From positions 47,953 to 111,952 of the forward strand of contig NZ_BMRN01000024.1 of the NCBI RefSeq assembly GCF_014648655.1: a DNA stretch of 64,000 nucleotides, written 5' to 3'. Shown here one piece after another: positions 1 to 8,145 of this stretch (its first letter is position 1; the number at the start of each line of letters is the position of its first letter). Below the pieces are notes generated by a model. It saw only the letters and a list, made by a program, of their open reading frames with translations. It was not told the origin of the DNA and ran no database searches. The stretch comes from Streptomyces atratus (GTDB taxonomy: Bacteria > Actinomycetota > Actinomycetes > Streptomycetales > Streptomycetaceae). The position numbers and the translations under genes were made by a program.

Positions 1-402
1 CGAGAACTCAAGATGCTCCGGCGGAGCTTCTGCGCGTGGCGGGCTATCGGGCGTCGCCGCCGACCGTCCCGGACGGACTCGGAGTCTCGTCCGGGGCAGG
101 GCGGGGGGCTGCGCGCTCGCGAATCCGGGCAGCCGACTTGCGGACGGTCCGGCCCGGTACCCGGCGGAGCTGTACTCGGACGAGGCAAAGACCTCTGCCC
201 GCGACCTCGATCCGCCTCCCAGGGAGGCGGGGGCAACGGCGTTTGGGCTATGTGAGTGATTCCGGCAGAACGGTCGGGTCGCAGTCCACGCGCTGCCGGA
301 GAAGCGCGACGCCCTTTCGCTAATGTCCAGGGCACCGCGCCTTCGCGGGCGAACGTGCAGGCACCCCAGCTCATCGATTCCCACAGCAAGGAATGATCAT
401 CC
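1..402. other. Left edge, no gene supported
   Basis: Three overlapping plus-strand frames are open here, but none shows a recognisable domain or a start with a good ribosome binding site, and they run into one another as decayed or non-coding GC-rich DNA does. Positions 212-230 hold a perfect 9-bp inverted repeat (CCGCCTCCC / GGGAGGCGG around one base), which could terminate a gene entering from the left edge. I see nothing else in this stretch. Confidence 0.3.
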
Positions 403-645
403 ATGGCCGTGTGCGAGGTCTGCCACAACGACTACGAGCTGGCATTCGAGGTGCGTGCCGCGGGAGGGGCGGTCCACGTCTTCGACAGCATCGAGTGCGC
501 CGCCCAGAAAATCGCCCCGACCTGTATCAACTGCCAGTGCCGCATCCTCGGCCATGGCATGCAAGCCGACGGACAGTTCTTCTGCTGCGCCAACTGCGCG
601 CGTGCGAAAGGTCTGTCCCGGTCCCAGCTCGTGGATCACGCCTGA
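403..645 (+). CDS. Small Cys-rich metallothionein-like zinc-binding protein
   Basis: An 80-residue protein with nine cysteines (C4, C7, C32, C41, C44, C46, C61, C62, C65). They are arranged as an N-terminal CxxC knuckle, a central CINCQC cluster, His51 in ILGHG and a C-terminal FCCANC element. The CxxCxC...GHG...YCC/FCC pattern is that of bacterial metallothionein-like proteins and of a short actinobacterial zinc-ribbon family, so I infer Zn(II) or Cu(I) binding in the cytoplasm. It has no signal peptide and no fused enzyme domain. An AAGGAATG stretch lies upstream, making this ATG plausible. It stands alone, with decayed genes on both sides. The metal and any regulatory role cannot be read from sequence. 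Confidence 0.7.
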   Translation: MAVCEVCHNDYELAFEVRAAGGAVHVFDSIECAAQKIAPTCINCQCRILGHGMQADGQFFCCANCARAKGLSRSQLVDHA

Positions 646-725
646 ACCCCTCGACCCGGTCGCCGGATCTCACCTGACCTTTGCGGGACACCCCGTCTCT
701 GCGTGTGGTGTTGCTGCCCGGGCGG

Positions 726-962
726 TCAGCCGGCGGACAGCGCTTCGAGGAGGTCGCCCACGGCCGGATCGGGCGCAGTGCCCGCGCGACATCGGCCTGG
801 ACGATCACTCCGACCAGCACGTGATCGCCGATGACCGGCAGCCGACGCACTTTGTGCTCGCTTGTCGTGCGGAGAATCTCCGACGCGTCGTCGTCCGCGC
901 CGATCCTGACGGCCTCATCCTGCGTCAGCTCGCCCGCCGCGCCATGGCCTCCCTGCCATCGT
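726..962 (-). pseudogene. Frameshifted CBS-domain protein remnant
   Basis: The minus strand encodes the second half of a CBS-pair protein: a 'DEAVRIGADDDASEIL' stretch followed by 'HKVRRLPVI' and 'VGVIVQADVARAL', the usual beta-alpha-beta core of a CBS motif. The family-like ending (DPAVGDLLEALSAG then stop) is reached only by shifting frame by one base after the VARAL codons, near 755-760. The first CBS repeat and a start codon cannot be found upstream. I read it as a broken gene whose intact form would bind adenosyl ligands. A sequencing error could mimic the shift, but the missing N-terminal half supports real decay. Confidence 0.55.
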
Positions 963-1224
963 GGCTCTCCGGGGCGGCGTGACCTGGCGCCTCGCGATGC
1001 TTCGGACCCCCGGACCAGGTCCGAATCGCACCGTTGGATCTTTCTGGGCGCGACATTCCTGAGACGGCCATCTCGATTCCTGAAGACTGACGCCATGGGC
1101 CGTCGGGGATGCTTCGCCGGGCTGGCCCATGCAGACCGTCGAGCAGGGGTCAACGACGGGGCCGCTGACGACCACCCGGTCTCGATGCCACCGCCTCGTC
1201 CCGGTCGATGCCGTTGTTGCCGCG

Positions 1225-1430
1225 GTTGGCCGGCCGGCGGTCATCGCCCGCCGCGGGACCGCCCATGGCTCCGGACCGGGGACCAAACGATGGGTGGTCG
1301 AGCAGACCCAACCGCACTCCTGCACTGGTTCAGGCGCTCGCGCATCCGATGGGGGACTCGCGACGACATCCATGAAGCGTTCCTCAAACTCGCCTGCGCG
1401 CTGATCTGCTGGCGACGCCTGCGAACCCCG
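1225..1430 (+). pseudogene. IS5-family transposase C-terminal remnant
   Basis: Plus-strand residues PAVIARRGTAHGSGPGTKRWVVEQT, read in two pieces, continue after a one-base frame change near 1305-1312 as 'LLHWFRRSRIRWGTRDDI' and 'LACALICWRRLR'. This is the conserved end of IS5-family DDE transposases, where the normal text is 'RWVVERT' plus 'W.FRRLRIRWE.RDDIHEAF'. The catalytic Glu of the 'WVVE' motif survives, but the two Asp-bearing parts upstream are gone and no terminal repeat was seen. It is a dead fragment. Confidence 0.65.
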
Positions 1431-1462
1431 TTGTGTGAGGAGCTCCGGCCAGGAGGTGTGGT

Positions 1463-2569
1463 TCAGCGGCACAGGGCCGCGTCCACGGCATTCTCAAGGT
1501 GCTTCACGGCTTGATTGGTCTTCGGTTCAAGGGTCATCGTGACGCTGGCGGCGCGGCCGTCGTCGGTGGCTGCGGCCCAGGTCCCGTAGCCCGGGATGGC
1601 GCCACTGTGGGCCCAGGAGACGCCCCCGCACGACAGCGGCACGCTCATGATCCCCAGTCCGAAGCCGTAGCCAGGGGCTCCCACGGAGACGGTGGTGCGC
1701 ATCTGGCCGAGCTGGGCCTTCGCGAGGAGGCGGCCGCCCAGCAGCGCGGAGAAGAAGCGATTGAGGTCGGAGTTGGTGGAGACCATCGCGCCTCCCGCCC
1801 AGGCCGCGGAGGGGTCGATCTCGGTGACGTTGCGCGGGGATGCGCCGGGGCGGTCCTGGCGGTAGCCCTGGGGATGACGCTCCCGGATGGCGATCTCGCC
1901 GGCGGCGGGGAAGTAGGTGTGGCGCAGCCCGACGCGCTCGATGACGCGCTTGTCGACCTCCTCGGCGAAGGGCCGTCCGGTGACCTGCTGCACGATCAGA
2001 CCGGCCACCAGACAGTTCGTGCTGCTGTATCCCCACTTCGTGCCGGGGGCGAAGGCGGCTTCGTGCCGCAGAGCGACATCCAGGGCGTCGCGGGGAGAGA
2101 GGTAGCGGCGCTGGAGGATGTCGTCAGTGACGTCGTCTTCATAGTCGGGAAGTCCGCTGGTGTGCTGCAGGAGCTGACGCACGGTGATGCGGCGTCCGTC
2201 GATCCCCTTCCCGCGCACGAGACCCGGCAGGTACGTCTCGACCGGGTCATCGAGGCGGACCTTGCCTTCGCCGACCAGTTGCAGCACGACCACCGCGGTG
2301 AACGTCTTGGTGACGCTGCCGATCCGCACCTGACCGTCCCGGGGCACCTCAGCGCCGGTGTCCAGGTCCCCGACACCCGCGGTATAGGCACGGACGAGCC
2401 CGTCACGGCCCTGCACACTCGCCAGCGCACCGGGCGCGCCATCGGAGTGCAGCAGCGTCTCCAGTCCCTGTCGCACGGGGTCCGGCCTGGCGGCGGTCGC
2501 GGATGCCGCCACGCCCGCGGTGACAGCGGTGGCCAGGGCAAGGGCGGTGAGGGCGAGGCGGGTACGCAT
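1463..2569 (-). CDS. Secreted serine hydrolase, class C beta-lactamase / D-Ala-D-Ala carboxypeptidase fold
   Basis: A 368-residue protein with an N-terminal signal peptide (residues 1-27, hydrophobic 5-25, Ala-x-Ala near the end), so it is exported. The catalytic SxxK is SVTK at 85-88. A tyrosine motif (YSS/TN region near residue 180) and a late HSG ('AHSGAIPGYG') replace the KTG triad. This is the pattern of Streptomyces R61-type DD-peptidases and class C-like esterases. It probably acts on peptidoglycan stem peptides or a small ester or amide outside the membrane. The ATG follows GAGGAACC on the minus strand (around 2575). It is monocistronic between transposase remnants. Discriminating DD-peptidase from esterase needs an assay. 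Confidence 0.88.
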   Translation of the reverse strand: MRTRLALTALALATAVTAGVAASATAARPDPVRQGLETLLHSDGAPGALASVQGRDGLVRAYTAGVGDLDTGAEVPRDGQVRIGSVTKTFTAVVVLQLVGEGKVRLDDPVETYLPGLVRGKGIDGRRITVRQLLQHTSGLPDYEDDVTDDILQRRYLSPRDALDVALRHEAAFAPGTKWGYSSTNCLVAGLIVQQVTGRPFAEEVDKRVIERVGLRHTYFPAAGEIAIRERHPQGYRQDRPGASPRNVTEIDPSAAWAGGAMVSTNSDLNRFFSALLGGRLLAKAQLGQMRTTVSVGAPGYGFGLGIMSVPLSCGGVSWAHSGAIPGYGTWAAATDDGRAASVTMTLEPKTNQAVKHLENAVDAALCR

Positions 2570-2696
2570 CGAGGTTCCTCCAGAGCAACGTTGACGGGCC
2601 TTGGTGACAAGAGCAACTCTGCTGAGGGCAGTCGCCGTTGCTCATCAGTGATCACCCTGATCGGACCCCTGGTCCGCCCCTGAGACACGGCCCGCC

Positions 2697-3055
2697 TGCA
2701 ACCCGCGTTGCGCCAGGAGCCCTTAGTCCCCTTGTTGACGCCTTCGCTGCGGCCGTTGCGGTGCGGGGTGGGCGGTGAGGCCCGCGTCGACGGCAGCGCG
2801 GTCGAGTTCCAGGCCGCCTGCGAACGCGTGCAGACAGGGCAGTTCGGCGGTACGCACTGTGGTGCGTGCGGTGTCGTTGCCCGGAGCCGGGGAGCGGAGC
2901 TCGGCGAACTCCCGGACCAGGCAGGCGAGGGTGGTCACGTCGAAGCATGCGACGGTGAGCTTGGCAACGAGCTTGGCATCTTTGTCCCACAGGTTGCCGC
3001 GGCGGGTGAGGAGGAGGCGGGCGAGATGCTGCGGGGTGGTGACCGGCCGGTCGTG
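2697..3055 (-). pseudogene. ISL3-family transposase C-terminal remnant
   Basis: On the minus strand the frame starting at 3055 reads 'HLARLLLTRRGNLWDKDA', 'VREFAELRSPAPGND' and 'HAFAGGLELDRAAVDAGL'. After a frame change near 2755 it reads 'NGRSEGVNKGTK'. These match the spacing of the C-terminal part of ISL3-type transposases (…LxxWL…FAxGLxxDxxAVxxALxxxxSNGxxEGxNxxxK). The last catalytic segment (NGR.EG.N) is present but out of frame, so the copy is dead. It joins directly to the IS3-type remnant at about 3056. Confidence 0.6.
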
Positions 3056-3185
3056 TCAATCCCCTCGAACTGGGGAGATCTTCTGTGCGGCCAGCTCCGG
3101 AGCGGAGTCGGCCGGGTGGTCTCGCTCGTAGTCAATCGGGCTGCGGTATCCGCACACGCTGTGCAGGCGATGGCGGATACATGGG
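3056..3185 (-). pseudogene. IS3-family transposase C-terminal remnant
   Basis: The minus-strand reading 'RLHSVCGYRSPIDYERDH' followed by 'SAPELAAQKISPVRGD' and a TGA at 3058-3056 is the typical end of an IS3-group integrase-type transposase ('R.HS..GY.SP..YE'). Nothing upstream in that frame continues the catalytic core: the DNA passes instead into the start region of the divergent pcaL gene. Only about 40 codons survive. Its abrupt junction with the ISL3 remnant marks a nested-insertion or deletion scar. Confidence 0.55.
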
Positions 3186-3248
3186 GAGGTCTGGCGAGTC
3201 TCCCGACCCCCTTCCATGAGAAATTGTGAGATATGGGAGCGTGGGCGG

Positions 3249-4526
3249 GTGAGTGAGACGACGACTGAAACCCTGCAATACCGCTTTGACGGGCCAGAAG
3301 ACGCACCGATCCTGGTCCTGGGGCCCTCGCTCGGTACTTCATGGCACATGTGGGACCGGCAGATACCGGAGCTCACCCAGCACTGGAGAGTCTTCCGCTT
3401 CGACCTCCCCGGCCACGGCGGCGCCCCCGCCCACTCCGCGACCGCCGTCACCGAACTCTCCGACCGGCTGCTCGCCACCCTCGACGGTCTCGGCGTCCAG
3501 CGCTTCGGGTACGCGGGCTGCTCCATCGGCGGCGCGATCGGCGCCGACCTCGCGCTGCGCCACCCGCACCGGGTCGCCTCGCTGGCGCTGGTCGCCGCCT
3601 CGCCCCGGTTCGGCAGCGCCGACGAGTTCCGCCAGCGCGGGGTGGTCGTCCGCACCAACGGCCTGGAGCCGATGGCCCGCACCGCGCCGGAGCGCTGGTT
3701 CACCCCCGGTTTCGCCGCCACCCAGCCGGCCATCGTCGAGTGGGCGGTCCAGATGGTCCGTACCACCGACCCCGGCTGCTACATTGCCGCCTGCGAAGCC
3801 CTCGCCGTCTTCGACATCCGCGGCGAACTCGGCCGCATCACCGTTCCGACCCTCGTGCTGGTCGGCGCCGAGGACCGGGTCACCGGACCGGGCGACGCCC
3901 GCACCCTGGTCGCGGGCATACCGGACGCCCGGCTCGCCCTTGTCCCCGGCGCCTCCCACCTCGCGCCGGTCGAGCAGCCCGGAGCCGTTACCGATCTGCT
4001 CCTCACCCACTTCTCCACGGCCTGGCAGGACACCCTCGCCGCCATCCCCGTCCCGCCCTCCGCCCCGCAGCTCTCCACCCCGGTGCTGCCCATCGCGGAG
4101 ATCACCGCAGCCACACCGCAGCCCGATGCCGGGACCACCGGACGCGCCGACCCGTACGAGCCCGGCATGAAGGTGCGCCGCGAGGTGCTGGGCGACGCCC
4201 ATGTGGACCGGACCATGGCCGCCTCCGACGATTTCACCGACGAGTTCCAGGAGCTGGTCACGCGCTACGCCTGGGGCGAGGTCTGGACCCGGGAGGGCCT
4301 GGACCGCCGCACCCGCAGCTGTGTCACGCTCACCGCGCTGGTCACCTCCGGCCATCTGGAGAGCCTGGCCGCCCATGTCAGGGCCGCGCTGCGCAACGGC
4401 CTCACCCCGGCCGAGATCAAGGAGGTGCTGATGCAGACCGCCGTGTACTGCGGCGTACCGGCCGCGAGCGCCGCCTTCTCGATCGCCCAGACCGTGATTC
4501 AGGAAGAAACGACGCCCCGCCCGTAG
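3249..4526 (+). CDS. pcaL: Fused 3-oxoadipate enol-lactonase / 4-carboxymuconolactone decarboxylase
   Basis: A 425-residue fusion of two consecutive steps of the protocatechuate branch of the beta-ketoadipate pathway. Residues 1-265 are an alpha/beta-hydrolase (GPSLGTS oxyanion loop at 25-31, nucleophile Ser92 in GCSIGG, late His in GASHLAP). Residues ~300-425 are a carboxymuconolactone decarboxylase domain (REVLGDAHVDR, 'TRSCVTLTALVTSGH', 'EVLMQTAVYCGVPA'). Fused PcaL is usual in Streptomyces. I chose GTG 3249 because GGGAG sits 9 nt upstream; an ATG at 3216 lacks this and adds residues foreign to the family. The usual partners pcaIJFHGB and pcaR are absent: upstream is transposase debris, so this copy may be an orphan or paralogue. 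An MBL-fold gene follows 12 nt after the stop. Confidence 0.88.
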   Translation: MSETTTETLQYRFDGPEDAPILVLGPSLGTSWHMWDRQIPELTQHWRVFRFDLPGHGGAPAHSATAVTELSDRLLATLDGLGVQRFGYAGCSIGGAIGADLALRHPHRVASLALVAASPRFGSADEFRQRGVVVRTNGLEPMARTAPERWFTPGFAATQPAIVEWAVQMVRTTDPGCYIAACEALAVFDIRGELGRITVPTLVLVGAEDRVTGPGDARTLVAGIPDARLALVPGASHLAPVEQPGAVTDLLLTHFSTAWQDTLAAIPVPPSAPQLSTPVLPIAEITAATPQPDAGTTGRADPYEPGMKVRREVLGDAHVDRTMAASDDFTDEFQELVTRYAWGEVWTREGLDRRTRSCVTLTALVTSGHLESLAAHVRAALRNGLTPAEIKEVLMQTAVYCGVPAASAAFSIAQTVIQEETTPRP

Positions 4527-4538
4527 CAGGATGGGGCC

Positions 4539-5195
4539 ATGAGCACCGTGAACCCCGTGCACCTGACACTGACCAAGAAGACGCACTCCTGCATCCGTCT
4601 GGAGAAGGACGGGCGGACGCTCGTCATCGACCCGGGCGGCCTGTCGGAGGAGGACGCCGCCGTCGGCGCCGACGCGATGCTGGTGACGCACGAGCACTTC
4701 GACCATTTCGACGAGGGACGGCTGCGCGCCGGTATGGAGGCCAATCCGGCCGCCGAGATCTGGACCCTGCGCAGCGTCGCCGACCAGCTCTCCGCGGCCT
4801 TCCCCGGCCGGGTCCACACCGTCGGCCACGGCGACACCTTCTCCGCGGCGGGCTTCGACGTGCAGGTGCACGGTGAGCTGCACGCGGTGATCCACCCGGA
4901 CATTCCGCGGATCACCAACATCGGCTTCCTGGTGGACGGCTCGCTCTTCCACCCGGGCGACGCGCTCACCGTTCCCGACCAGCCGGTCGAGACCCTGCTG
5001 CTCCCGGTGATGGCCCCCTGGAACAAGATCTCCGAGGTCATCGACTACGTACGCGAGGTCAAGCCGCGCCGCGCCATCGACATTCACGACGCGCTGCTCG
5101 CCGATCTGGCCCGCCCGGTCTACGACAACCAGATCGGCAGCCTCGGTGGAGCCGACCACGGCAGGCTGACCCCGGGGGACTCGACCGGCCTGTGA
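4539..5195 (+). CDS. MBL-fold metallo-hydrolase (UlaG-like)
   Basis: A 218-residue single-domain metallo-beta-lactamase-fold protein. The metal motif HEHFDH is at residues 51-56, preceded by the first-strand 'LVIDPGG' at 28-34. A later Asp in HPGDA (near 147) and a C-terminal His in IDIHDALL complete the site. The compact form and the 'THSCIRLE' opening resemble the UlaG/YfnR-type group of cytosolic hydrolases rather than true beta-lactamases. An AGGATGGGG ribosome binding site precedes the ATG, 12 nt after pcaL, so the two are likely cotranscribed. The substrate is unknown. Confidence 0.85.
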   Translation: MSTVNPVHLTLTKKTHSCIRLEKDGRTLVIDPGGLSEEDAAVGADAMLVTHEHFDHFDEGRLRAGMEANPAAEIWTLRSVADQLSAAFPGRVHTVGHGDTFSAAGFDVQVHGELHAVIHPDIPRITNIGFLVDGSLFHPGDALTVPDQPVETLLLPVMAPWNKISEVIDYVREVKPRRAIDIHDALLADLARPVYDNQIGSLGGADHGRLTPGDSTGL

Positions 5196-5243
5196 CCGCC
5201 GCCGGTCCGGCGACTGTCAGTGGGAGCCGCTAGGTTTACGTAC

Positions 5244-6023
5244 ATGCGCATCGCCACCTGGAACGTCAATTCGATCACCGCCCGGCTCCCGCGGCTGCTG
5301 GCCTGGCTGGAGAGCACCGGCACGGATGTGCTGTGCATCCAGGAGACCAAGTGCTCGGAGGAACAGTTCCCGGCGGACGAGCTCCGTGAGCTGGGCTACG
5401 AGTCCGCGGTCAACGCCACCGGCCGGTGGAACGGGGTCGCGCTGGTCTCCCGGGTCGGCCTGTCCGACGTCATCAAGGGGCTGCCCGACGGCCCCGAGTA
5501 CGACGCCGTGCAGGAGCCCCGGGCGATCTCGGCGACCTGTGGTCCGGTCCGCCTCTGGTCGGTGTACGTGCCCAACGGCCGCGAGATCGAGCACGCGCAC
5601 TACGCGTACAAGCTGCGCTGGTTCGAGGCCCTGCAGAAGGCCGTCGCCGCGGACGCCGCCGGCTCGCAGCCCTTCGCTGTCCTGGGCGACTTCAATGTGG
5701 CCCCGACCGACGAGGACGTCTGGGATCCGGCGCTGTTCGTGGGTGCGACCCACGTCACTCCGGCCGAGCGCGCCGCCCTCGCCGCACTGCGTCAGGAGGG
5801 CTTGTCCGACGTCATGCCGCGCCCGCTCAAGTACGACCGTCCATACACCTTCTGGGACTACCGGGAGCTGCGGTTCCCGAAGAACAAGGGCATGCGGATC
5901 GACCTCGTCTACGGCAACGCGCCCTTCGCCGCGGCGGTCAAGGACAGCTATGTGGACCGCGAGGAGCGCAAGGGCAAGGGCGCGTCGGACCACGCCCCGG
6001 TGGTCGTGGACCTCGATCTCTGA
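5244..6023 (+). CDS. xthA: Exodeoxyribonuclease III
   Basis: A 259-residue Mg-dependent AP endonuclease and 3'-5' exonuclease of base-excision repair, of the EEP family. Visible motifs: WNVNS at 6-10, QETK at 33-36 (metal-binding Glu34), 'YVPNG' mid-protein, GDFNVAP near 148-154, and the catalytic SDHAPV near the C-terminus. The family start is the ATG at 5244 (MRIATWNVNS). A GTG at 5220 in the same frame adds eight residues not found in relatives. Length is normal. A strong hairpin terminator follows 92 nt downstream. It probably runs from its own promoter in the 48 nt after the MBL gene, or by read-through. Confidence 0.93.
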   Translation: MRIATWNVNSITARLPRLLAWLESTGTDVLCIQETKCSEEQFPADELRELGYESAVNATGRWNGVALVSRVGLSDVIKGLPDGPEYDAVQEPRAISATCGPVRLWSVYVPNGREIEHAHYAYKLRWFEALQKAVAADAAGSQPFAVLGDFNVAPTDEDVWDPALFVGATHVTPAERAALAALRQEGLSDVMPRPLKYDRPYTFWDYRELRFPKNKGMRIDLVYGNAPFAAAVKDSYVDREERKGKGASDHAPVVVDLDL

Positions 6024-6114
6024 CGCCTCGGACGTCGGCCGTCATTGTCAGTGGTCGCCGATACGGTGGTCGATGTCCTTATCCCGCTTGCTGGCTGCTT
6101 GCTGTGACCAGGAC

Positions 6115-6145
6115 AGCCCCGCCCGTTCAGCGCCGGGCGGGGCTT
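6115..6145. terminator. Bidirectional rho-independent-type hairpin
   Basis: A perfect 10-bp GC stem (GCCCCGCCCG at 6116-6125, CGGGCGGGGC at 6134-6143) with an 8-nt loop lies between the convergent xthA and MFS genes. TT follows on the plus side. Its position suits shared termination. Confidence 0.85.
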
Positions 6146-6158
6146 CATTCATGGCCGG

Positions 6159-7337
6159 TCAGATCGCAGGAATTCCATCCCGAGTCCGGTCGGTGGCCCG
6201 GCGCATCCCCAGCGACGCCCCGGCGGTGCCCAGCGCCAGGACCATCAGGAGTGCGCTCACCCACAGCGGTGAGCGGAAGCCGAACCCCGCGTCGATCGCG
6301 AGCCCGCCGAACCAGGGGCCGAGCGCGCCGCCCACATTGAACGCGGACGTGGCGAACGAGCCGGACAGAGTCGGTGCGTCGGCCGCCAGCCGGAACACCC
6401 ACGAGATCAGCGCCGTCCCGGTACCGAACGCAAGCATGCCCTGGACGAAGACGAGCGCGACCGTTGCGAACGGGCTTCCCGCGGTCAGTGCGAACCCGGT
6501 CCAGCCGACGGCGAGCGAGAGCAGACCGGCCGTGGTGAGGGCGACCGGCCGGGCGTCGATGATCCGGCCGGCGACGGTGACCCCGACGAACGAGCCCAGG
6601 CCGAACAGCGCGAGCAGGGCGGGCACCCAGGCGGCACCGAATCCGGTGACATGGGTTGCGAGCGGCTCGAAGTAGGAGAACGCGCAGAACGTCGCCCCTT
6701 GCACGAGGGCGCTCGTCAGCAGGGTCAGCAGCAGCCGCGGACGGGCCAGGGCTCCCAGCTCGTCGCGTGCGGGTACGGGGGTGGACTTCGGCCGTGCCCC
6801 CGGAATCGTCCTGGCGATCACGACGACAGCCGGTACGGAGACGAGCGCCACGGCCCAGAACGCCGACCTCCACCCCCAGTGCCCGCCCAGTGCCGCACCG
6901 GCGGGCACCCCGGCCACACAGGCGATGGTGACGCCCCCGACCACCACGGACGTGGCGCGTGCCCGGGCCTCGGGTCCGACCATGGAGACCGCCGTCACCA
7001 GGGCCACGGCCCAGAAGCCGGCATTCGCCAGCGCCCCGACGACCCGCGTCGCGAGAAGCACCCCATAGCTGGGGGTGAGTGCGCCGATGACATGGACGGC
7101 GCTGAAGACACAGAGGAAGAACAACAGGGCACGGCGGCGCGGCCAGTTCCGGCTGAAGAGCGCCATCAACGGCGCCCCGACGACCATGCCGATCGCGAAG
7201 GCCGAGGTGAGCAGCCCCGCGGCCGGAATGGATACGTGGAGGTCGGCGGCGATGTCCGACACCAGACCGGACAGCATGAACTCGGATGTGCCCTGGGCGA
7301 AGACGGCGAGCCCGAGCGCGTAGACAGCGAATGGCAT
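6159..7337 (-). CDS. Chloramphenicol-type drug efflux MFS transporter
   Basis: A 392-residue MFS drug:H+ antiporter of 12 predicted helices. The opening 'MPFAVYALGLAVFAQGTSEF' and 'GLLTSAFAIGMVVGAPLMA' closely follow the Streptomyces/Rhodococcus Cml/CmlR chloramphenicol exporters, which are also about 392 residues long. An ATG at 7589 would add 84 unrelated residues, so I take the ATG at 7337. Motif A-like residues are present after helix 2 (SRNWPRRRALL). Chloramphenicol itself is a family-based guess; another phenicol or a native metabolite is possible. A short leader ORF ending inside a perfect palindrome lies just upstream, suggesting ribosome- or repressor-dependent induction. It ends convergently with xthA. 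Confidence 0.83.
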   Translation of the reverse strand: MPFAVYALGLAVFAQGTSEFMLSGLVSDIAADLHVSIPAAGLLTSAFAIGMVVGAPLMALFSRNWPRRRALLFFLCVFSAVHVIGALTPSYGVLLATRVVGALANAGFWAVALVTAVSMVGPEARARATSVVVGGVTIACVAGVPAGAALGGHWGWRSAFWAVALVSVPAVVVIARTIPGARPKSTPVPARDELGALARPRLLLTLLTSALVQGATFCAFSYFEPLATHVTGFGAAWVPALLALFGLGSFVGVTVAGRIIDARPVALTTAGLLSLAVGWTGFALTAGSPFATVALVFVQGMLAFGTGTALISWVFRLAADAPTLSGSFATSAFNVGGALGPWFGGLAIDAGFGFRSPLWVSALLMVLALGTAGASLGMRRATDRTRDGIPAI

Positions 7338-7392
7338 GAAGAAACCCCATGGACGGCTGATGGATGGACCAGGCAGGGGGTGTGGGCCGCGC

Positions 7393-7412
7393 CCGCCCGT
7401 CATGACGGGCGG
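7393..7412. promoter_or_regulatory. 20-bp perfect palindrome upstream of exporter
   Basis: CCGCCCGTCATGACGGGCGG is identical on both strands. It is either an RNA hairpin of the exporter leader (attenuator) or a dimeric repressor operator of the TetR/MarR kind. No regulator gene adjoins it. Confidence 0.55.
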
Positions 7413-7441
7413 CAACGCGGAAGAATGTCCGGGGCGTTCAT
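7400..7441 (-). CDS. Putative leader peptide of the exporter gene
   Basis: A 13-codon ORF (MNAPDILPRCRPS, stop TGA) starts at ATG 7441 and ends 62 nt upstream of the exporter start. Its last codons lie in the left arm of a 20-bp perfect palindrome (7393-7412), with the stop at its centre. Known inducible phenicol exporters use leader ORFs with hairpins to attenuate expression, so this architecture is suggestive. No clear Shine-Dalgarno sequence is visible before the leader ATG, and a 13-codon ORF can arise by chance. Confidence 0.4.
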   Translation of the reverse strand: MNAPDILPRCRPS

Positions 7442-8145
7442 GGACGGGACTCGACAACGAGGCAGGCGCCCACGTCGGAGAATCTGCGCACGAGCGCATA
7501 CAAGAAAAGCGCAGCCCACACTGCTGTGGTCCTGCGGCGGCAGTCCGACGCAGCGACCCCATGGCCGGCACACGGCCGGGCGGGATCAATTCGACAGCGG
7601 ATCAGCCACCGGTGGACCGGTGGCTAGTCTCTGTCGGACTCGGGGCTCGACATGATCGCGAAGCTAGCAGCACGGACCCGCTCTCCGCCAGCACTTTTTG
7701 CGCCAGGACACCGGAGCCCGGGAATGCCTCGGCCGGCGCACCGGATCGGCCTCCAGCAACGTGGCGCAAGCCCGGTCACACGGGCAGTGGCCGGTCACAG
7801 CGGGCGGTGGTGATCTGCGACAAGAGCCCCGGGCGGCAGCGGACATCCACCGCACGTGCATCGTTCGTCGGTCGGGGCGAGGAGAACTGAAGCCCGCTGG
7901 CCCGGTGCCGGGGGTGCTCGTGCGACACGCAGGGACCAGGAGGCCGACTGCGAACGGGGCTCCGGCTGTCGCAATAGAAGCTTCACGCACCCGATACGGG
8001 CGAGGCATCCTTGCGAGGCCGGGTGTTAACGGTCGCCCCGTGTTGTAGGTGCGCCAGGGTATCAAGCTGTCATGTGTGGTGGATCTGATCCTCTCTCGCG
8101 CGGTCAGCGGCGCGAGAGCCCTTTACCGCTCTCCAAAGGATGAAG
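7442..8145. other. Intergenic stretch between exporter and phoD
   Basis: About 700 nt without a supported gene. Several short open frames exist on both strands, but none has a family-like sequence or good start. The exporter promoter should lie in the left part and the phoD promoter in the right part. I could not pick out convincing -35/-10 hexamers or PhoP-type direct repeats by eye. Confidence 0.4.

Noticed and set aside
3339..5159. 606-codon minus-strand frame opposite pcaL and the MBL gene
   Set aside because: It crosses two real genes on the other strand and has only shadow composition.
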